From the NCBI GenBank assembly GCA_046293075.1, contig JBKBPL010000001.1, forward strand, positions 222,589 to 286,588: 64,000 nucleotides of DNA, given 5' to 3'. Of this stretch, positions 61,116-64,000 are shown in pieces (position 1 is the first letter of the stretch; every line of letters starts with the position of its first letter). The notes under the pieces are model-generated. The model made no database searches. It saw only the letters and a program-made list of their open reading frames with translations, and was not told where the DNA came from. The stretch is from Ga0077530 sp046293075 (lineage in GTDB: Bacteria > Pseudomonadota > Alphaproteobacteria > Rhizobiales > Hyphomicrobiaceae). A program made the translations under genes and the position numbers.

Positions 61116-61333
61116 CCCACCCTCGTCGTGCGCCACGGTAGAGGGAGGCGAAAGGAAAGCAAGCCTGCGAGGGCCAAGTCTGCGGGATCAGCGTGCGCCG
61201 CGCGCCAGCGGCCACTGCATGGCGGCGATCGGGATGGCAGCGTGGACGAGACGGAGAGAGCAGGCGCCGGCACAAAAGGAACGCCGCCGAAGCCTGGCTC
61301 CGGCGGCTCTAGGACGATGATGCTGCGAGCGGC

Positions 61334-61630
61334 TTATTTCTTCGCCGGTGTCGCCGACTTCTTCGGGGGTGCGGTCTTCAGGCGGCAATAGGCTTTGCGC
61401 TCGACGCCGGCCTTGGTCTTGGTGGCTTTGATCCACGTGCAGGCGGTGTTCGCTGCGCACGCCTTCTCATCCAGACCCTTGCACGGAGAAGCGGCCTTTT
61501 TCTTTGCCGGGGCCTTCTTCTCAGGCGGGGCCTTGGTCTCGGCCTTCGGGGCTTGGGCGTGGGCCCCTCCCCCGACCAGTGCCAGCGCCAGCCCCATCGC
61601 CCCCAGTTTCAGCAGCCAACGATCCCTCAT
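61334..61630 (-). CDS. Small secreted Lys/Ala/Pro-rich protein
   Basis: A 98-residue protein with a signal peptide (about residues 1-25, MRDRWLLKLGAMGLALALVG, cut near GAHAQ), a Lys/Pro/Ala-rich low-complexity segment, then a Cys-bearing core (SPCKGLDEKACAANTACTWI, YCRL) with four Cys that could make two disulfides, and another basic tail. Such proteins are common in Hyphomicrobiales envelopes; function unknown. A start 4 codons upstream (61642) is the alternative. Confidence 0.72.
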   Translation of the reverse strand: MRDRWLLKLGAMGLALALVGGGAHAQAPKAETKAPPEKKAPAKKKAASPCKGLDEKACAANTACTWIKATKTKAGVERKAYCRLKTAPPKKSATPAKK

Positions 61631-61710
61631 CACGGCAGTCACTCCCTGGTTGATGCCGCGCGCAATATACCATGGCCCAATGCGCTAAGTAACTGATTTA
61701 TGGTGAACAA

Positions 61711-62325
61711 TCATTCAGCGACGCGTTCGCCGGGGGCGCTGGCCCAGGCCAGTGCCGCCTCGAGGCGATCGTCGCCCCAGAAGAGCTCACCATCGCCGGT
61801 GATGAATGTTGGCGCGCCGAAGATGCCTTTCTCGACAGCTGCTTGTGTGCGTGAGCGGAGAGCGCACTTCACCTCGTCCGAGCCCGCACGGGCCATGATG
61901 CGTGCCGGGTCACGGCCGAGCTCGGCTACGATGCGCGCGAGTGTTTCGGGCGCAGCGATGTCGGCGCGCTTGGCGAACTCGGCCATAAACACGGCTTGCG
62001 TAAACGCACCGATCCAGCCCTCTGCCTCGGCAATCATGGCGACACGGGCCGAGGCGAGGCTGTGGGCCGGAAACGGCTCAGGCAGGTGGAATGCGATCCC
62101 GCGCGCGGCGGCGGTGCGTGCAATGTCGCGGGCCATGTAGCGGCCCTTGGCCGGGTTCAGCACGAAGGGCGATGTCGTGAGGCCCTGGGCCTTGAAAATG
62201 GGACCGAGAAGAAAGGGGCGGTAGGCGATCTCCACCCGCGTCGCTGCGGCGAGCCCCGTGATCCGCATGGCCGCCAGGTAGGCGTAGGACGAGGCGAAGT
62301 CGAACCAAAATTCAAGCTTGGCCAT
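61711..62325 (-). CDS. 2-hydroxychromene-2-carboxylate isomerase-like protein (DsbA-fold)
   Basis: A 204-residue thioredoxin-fold protein of the HCCA isomerase/kappa-GST branch. It opens with KLEFWFDFASSYAYLAAMRI (the glutathione-site Ser is in FASSYAY) and has YRPFLLGPIFKAQGL, a helical insertion domain and the C-terminal GIFGAPTFITGDGELFWGDDR. Known members isomerise 2-hydroxychromene-2-carboxylate in naphthalene breakdown, but many homologues work on other substrates and no aromatic-degradation genes are adjacent. The ATG at 62325 is the family start. Confidence 0.86.
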   Translation of the reverse strand: MAKLEFWFDFASSYAYLAAMRITGLAAATRVEIAYRPFLLGPIFKAQGLTTSPFVLNPAKGRYMARDIARTAAARGIAFHLPEPFPAHSLASARVAMIAEAEGWIGAFTQAVFMAEFAKRADIAAPETLARIVAELGRDPARIMARAGSDEVKCALRSRTQAAVEKGIFGAPTFITGDGELFWGDDRLEAALAWASAPGERVAE

Positions 62326-62559
62326 CGGATGCTCCCGTGTTCTGTCCGGCACCGCAACGTAAGGCCGTTGCTTGCGAATATCTGCTTGCCCGAGGCGAGC
62401 CGATCGTCCGGCGGCCTTTACGCCCACATCTCCCGGTTGCCCTCAGATCGGCCGTCGCGCTATAAGCACGCCTGACCCCCCTCATGACCATCGAGGATCG
62501 CGGCTGCTCGACGCTATCGGGCAGGCCCCAAAGAACCCATATCCTGGAAGGCCCATACC

Positions 62560-63300
62560 ATGAGCAACCGCAAACCGTTGATGCCCAAGGCGACGGCCGT
62601 CTGGCTGGTGGAGAACACGTCGCTGAGCTTCGATCAGATTGCTGAATTCTGCGGTCTCCATCATCTCGAGGTCAAAGGCATCGCCGATGGCGATGTCGCG
62701 CAGGGCATCAAGGGCATGGATCCGATCGCCTCCGGCCAATTGAGCCGCGAGGAGATCAAGCGCGGCGAAGCGGACCCGGACTACCGCCTCAAGCTCGCCG
62801 AGTCGAAGGTCGAGATCCCGCCCGTGAAGACGAAGCGCGGTCCCCGCTATACGCCCGTCTCGCGCCGGCAAGACCGCCCGAACGCCGTGATGTGGCTCCT
62901 GCGCAATCACCCCGAGCTCAAGGACAGCCAGATCATCCGCCTGGTCGGTACGACCAAGCCGACGATTGCCGCCATCCGCGACCGCACGCACTGGAATGCC
63001 GCCAACCTCACACCGCAGGACCCGGTGACGCTCGGTCTGTGCTCGCAGATCGACCTCGACAACGAGGTGGCGAAGGCCGCGAAGCGCGCGTCGCAGGAGC
63101 GTCCGGCTGGCGCCCAGGCCGAGCCGAAGGCCGGCACGCTGCTGCCGACCTCGGAGACGGTGCCGGGCCTCGGCCCGCAGCCCGATGTCGGCTTTCCCGA
63201 GCCGCCGGCCGAGGCCGCCGAGACCGAGGAAGAGGAGGCGTCCCGCGTCCTGGCGCGGCTTCAGGAACTCGGCGCGGGCGAGAAGAAGGACGAGGAGTAG
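62560..63300 (+). CDS. trcR: Cell cycle transcriptional regulator TrcR (DUF1013)
   Basis: A 246-residue protein with the conserved DUF1013 core: MPKATAVWLVENTSLSFDQIA, FCGLHHLEVKGIADGDVA, PVSRRQDRPNAVMWLLRNHP and IIRLVGTTKPTIAAIRDRTHW, the last being a helix-turn-helix-like unit. The C-terminal third is acidic and Pro/Ala-rich and poorly conserved. TrcR is essential in several alphaproteobacteria and works with RNA polymerase on cell-cycle genes. An AAGG tract lies before the ATG. Confidence 0.93.
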   Translation: MSNRKPLMPKATAVWLVENTSLSFDQIAEFCGLHHLEVKGIADGDVAQGIKGMDPIASGQLSREEIKRGEADPDYRLKLAESKVEIPPVKTKRGPRYTPVSRRQDRPNAVMWLLRNHPELKDSQIIRLVGTTKPTIAAIRDRTHWNAANLTPQDPVTLGLCSQIDLDNEVAKAAKRASQERPAGAQAEPKAGTLLPTSETVPGLGPQPDVGFPEPPAEAAETEEEEASRVLARLQELGAGEKKDEE

Positions 63301-63332
63301 AGTTGAGCGGCGCGCGCTGTGCCGCCAATCAT

Positions 63333-63359
63333 CCCCTCTCCCCGCACGCGGGATGAGGG
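63333..63359. repeat. GC-rich palindromic repeat (copy 4, imperfect)
   Basis: CCCCTCTCCCCGCACGCGGGATGAGGG, an imperfect copy of the palindrome family seen at 34591 and 58598, 33 bases after the trcR stop. Confidence 0.7.
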
Positions 63360-63425
63360 CCAGCGTGCGGGGCGGCCGCAGGCGCCGGCATCTGCCTTTG
63401 CCGCCTCTCCTCGCCTCGACCCCGT

Positions 63426-63454
63426 CCTCATCCCCATGAAAAATGGGGAGAGGG
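63426..63454. repeat. GC-rich palindromic repeat (copy 5, variant loop)
   Basis: CCTCATCCCCAT, a five-base loop, then ATGGGGAGAGGG: a near-perfect stem with a different centre (ATGAAAAAT). It sits 9 bases from the end of the homoserine dehydrogenase gene. With copy 4 it flanks the short trcR-hom gap. Confidence 0.75.
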
Positions 63455-63463
63455 GGACGCGGC

Positions 63464-64000
63464 CTATATGTCCTCGATCCTGATCATTTGCGGCTTTTCG
63501 GCGACCTTGCCGTCGGCCTCGATATCGTCGAGCGCTTTGCGGATCGCGGCCTCGGTCGTCTCGTGGGTGATGATCACGATGCTCGCAAGGGCGCCGGGCG
63601 CGCCACGCGGCCCCCGCTGCACGATACTGTCGAGTGACACTTCCTGCTCCGCCATGCGGGCGGTGATCGCGGCCATCACGCCAGGTCGGTCGAAAGCCGA
63701 GAAGCGGATGTAATACTCCCCTTTGTGCTGGCCGAGCGGCGCGCGCTTGTGCGGCTTGAGACGGGACGATGGCACACCGAACGGCGGCAGCACAAAGCCT
63801 GCGGCAATATCGACGATGTCGCTCGCCACGGCCGAGGCGGTGGCGCGCGCTCCGGCGCCGGGGCCGACGAGCAGCAGGTTGCCGGCGAAGTCCGCATCGA
63901 GCGCAACGGCGTTGGTCACGCCTGACACGCCCGCGATGGCGGCTTCCACCGGGACCATCGCCGGCGTGACGCGGCTTTCGATGCCGTCGTCGGTCAAGGT
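63464..64000 (-). CDS. hom: Homoserine dehydrogenase, C-terminal part (5' end outside window)
   Basis: The last 177 residues of a minus-strand protein that continues past the right edge. The end of the catalytic domain (LLVGPGAGARATASAVASDI, the substrate-side segment of homoserine dehydrogenases) leads to a C-terminal ACT domain (EYYIRFSAFDRPGVMAAITARM, near the last 85 residues). Homoserine dehydrogenase reduces aspartate semialdehyde to homoserine for threonine and methionine. The ACT domain usually senses threonine. Confidence 0.9.
   Translation of the reverse strand, partial: TLTDDGIESRVTPAMVPVEAAIAGVSGVTNAVALDADFAGNLLLVGPGAGARATASAVASDIVDIAAGFVLPPFGVPSSRLKPHKRAPLGQHKGEYYIRFSAFDRPGVMAAITARMAEQEVSLDSIVQRGPRGAPGALASIVIITHETTEAAIRKALDDIEADGKVAEKPQMIRIEDI

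Noticed and set aside
1..64000. tRNA, rRNA, CRISPR, insertion sequences, prophage
   Set aside because: I looked for tRNA T-loops (GTTCGAATCC-like), spaced direct repeats and transposase or integrase motifs by eye and found none I could support.

Overview
The window is a high-GC alphaproteobacterial chromosome segment, most likely Hyphomicrobiales and compatible with a Hyphomicrobium-like methylotroph or sulfur oxidiser. The lineage call rests on a TrcR (DUF1013) cell-cycle regulator, SURF1 with DUF983, IalB-family and DUF1244 proteins, an FdsGBACD-type formate dehydrogenase and a complete sulfur-oxidising heterodisulfide-reductase-like (sHdr) cluster with its lipoate-binding protein. No rRNA, tRNA, CRISPR array, phage or insertion sequence was recognised. 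Almost all the DNA is coding.

Layout. 0-3.7 kb: DUF983/SURF1 (cytochrome oxidase assembly), an MmgE/PrpD protein and rlmB. 3.7-4.8 kb: a 1.2-kb stretch without a convincing gene, holding an inverted repeat and two DnaA-box-like sites. 4.8-24.3 kb: housekeeping and metabolism: a DUF4189 secreted protein, isovaleryl-CoA dehydrogenase, ccmAB, an ABC-F ATPase, an M16 peptidase pair, pgi, mutL, rsmD, an rluB-type synthase, tadA, terC, a VWA protein and two tandem EamA transporters.

24.4-33.4 kb is the most notable region: a promoter with a candidate sulfane-sulfur-repressor operator, then dsrE, hdrC1, VOC protein, hdrB1, hdrA, OsmC, hyp, hdrC2, hdrB2, methyltransferase, a 146-aa unknown and lbpA, mostly overlapping or closely spaced. 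The core is the known sHdr-LbpA machinery, which is thought to oxidise protein-bound sulfane sulfur to sulfite in the cytoplasm and pass electrons to NAD through a lipoylated carrier. Four cotranscribed passengers (VOC, OsmC, methyltransferase, 146-aa Cys-pair protein) are not part of the core as I know it and are the best candidates for something undescribed.

33.4-41.9 kb: N-formylglutamate amidohydrolase with DUF1244, a Nudix hydrolase, a decayed TauE/SafE permease, a quinone oxidoreductase, an RNA methyltransferase, IalB, ccmCDG (separated from ccmAB by about 29 kb), a GYF_2/DUF4339 membrane protein, an AhpD-like and an NTF2-like protein. 42.0-50.8 kb: a catabolic unit with a D-glutamate-cyclase-family protein, a TRAP transporter, a fused 5-oxoprolinase/hydantoinase and a LysR regulator, with a strong terminator between dctP and dctQ. 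51.0-57.7 kb: the fdsGBACD formate dehydrogenase followed by 5-formyl-THF cyclo-ligase, a C1-energy unit. 57.7-64 kb: a YmdB-like phosphodiesterase, rpmJ, comEC, a small secreted protein, a HCCA-isomerase-like protein, trcR and the 3' part of homoserine dehydrogenase. A small family of GC-rich palindromes lies between genes at 34.6, 58.5, 58.6, 63.3 and 63.4 kb.

Start sites were chosen by the first plausible ATG with a Shine-Dalgarno sequence and by where family homology begins. All functional calls come from reading the sequence; no database search was run.
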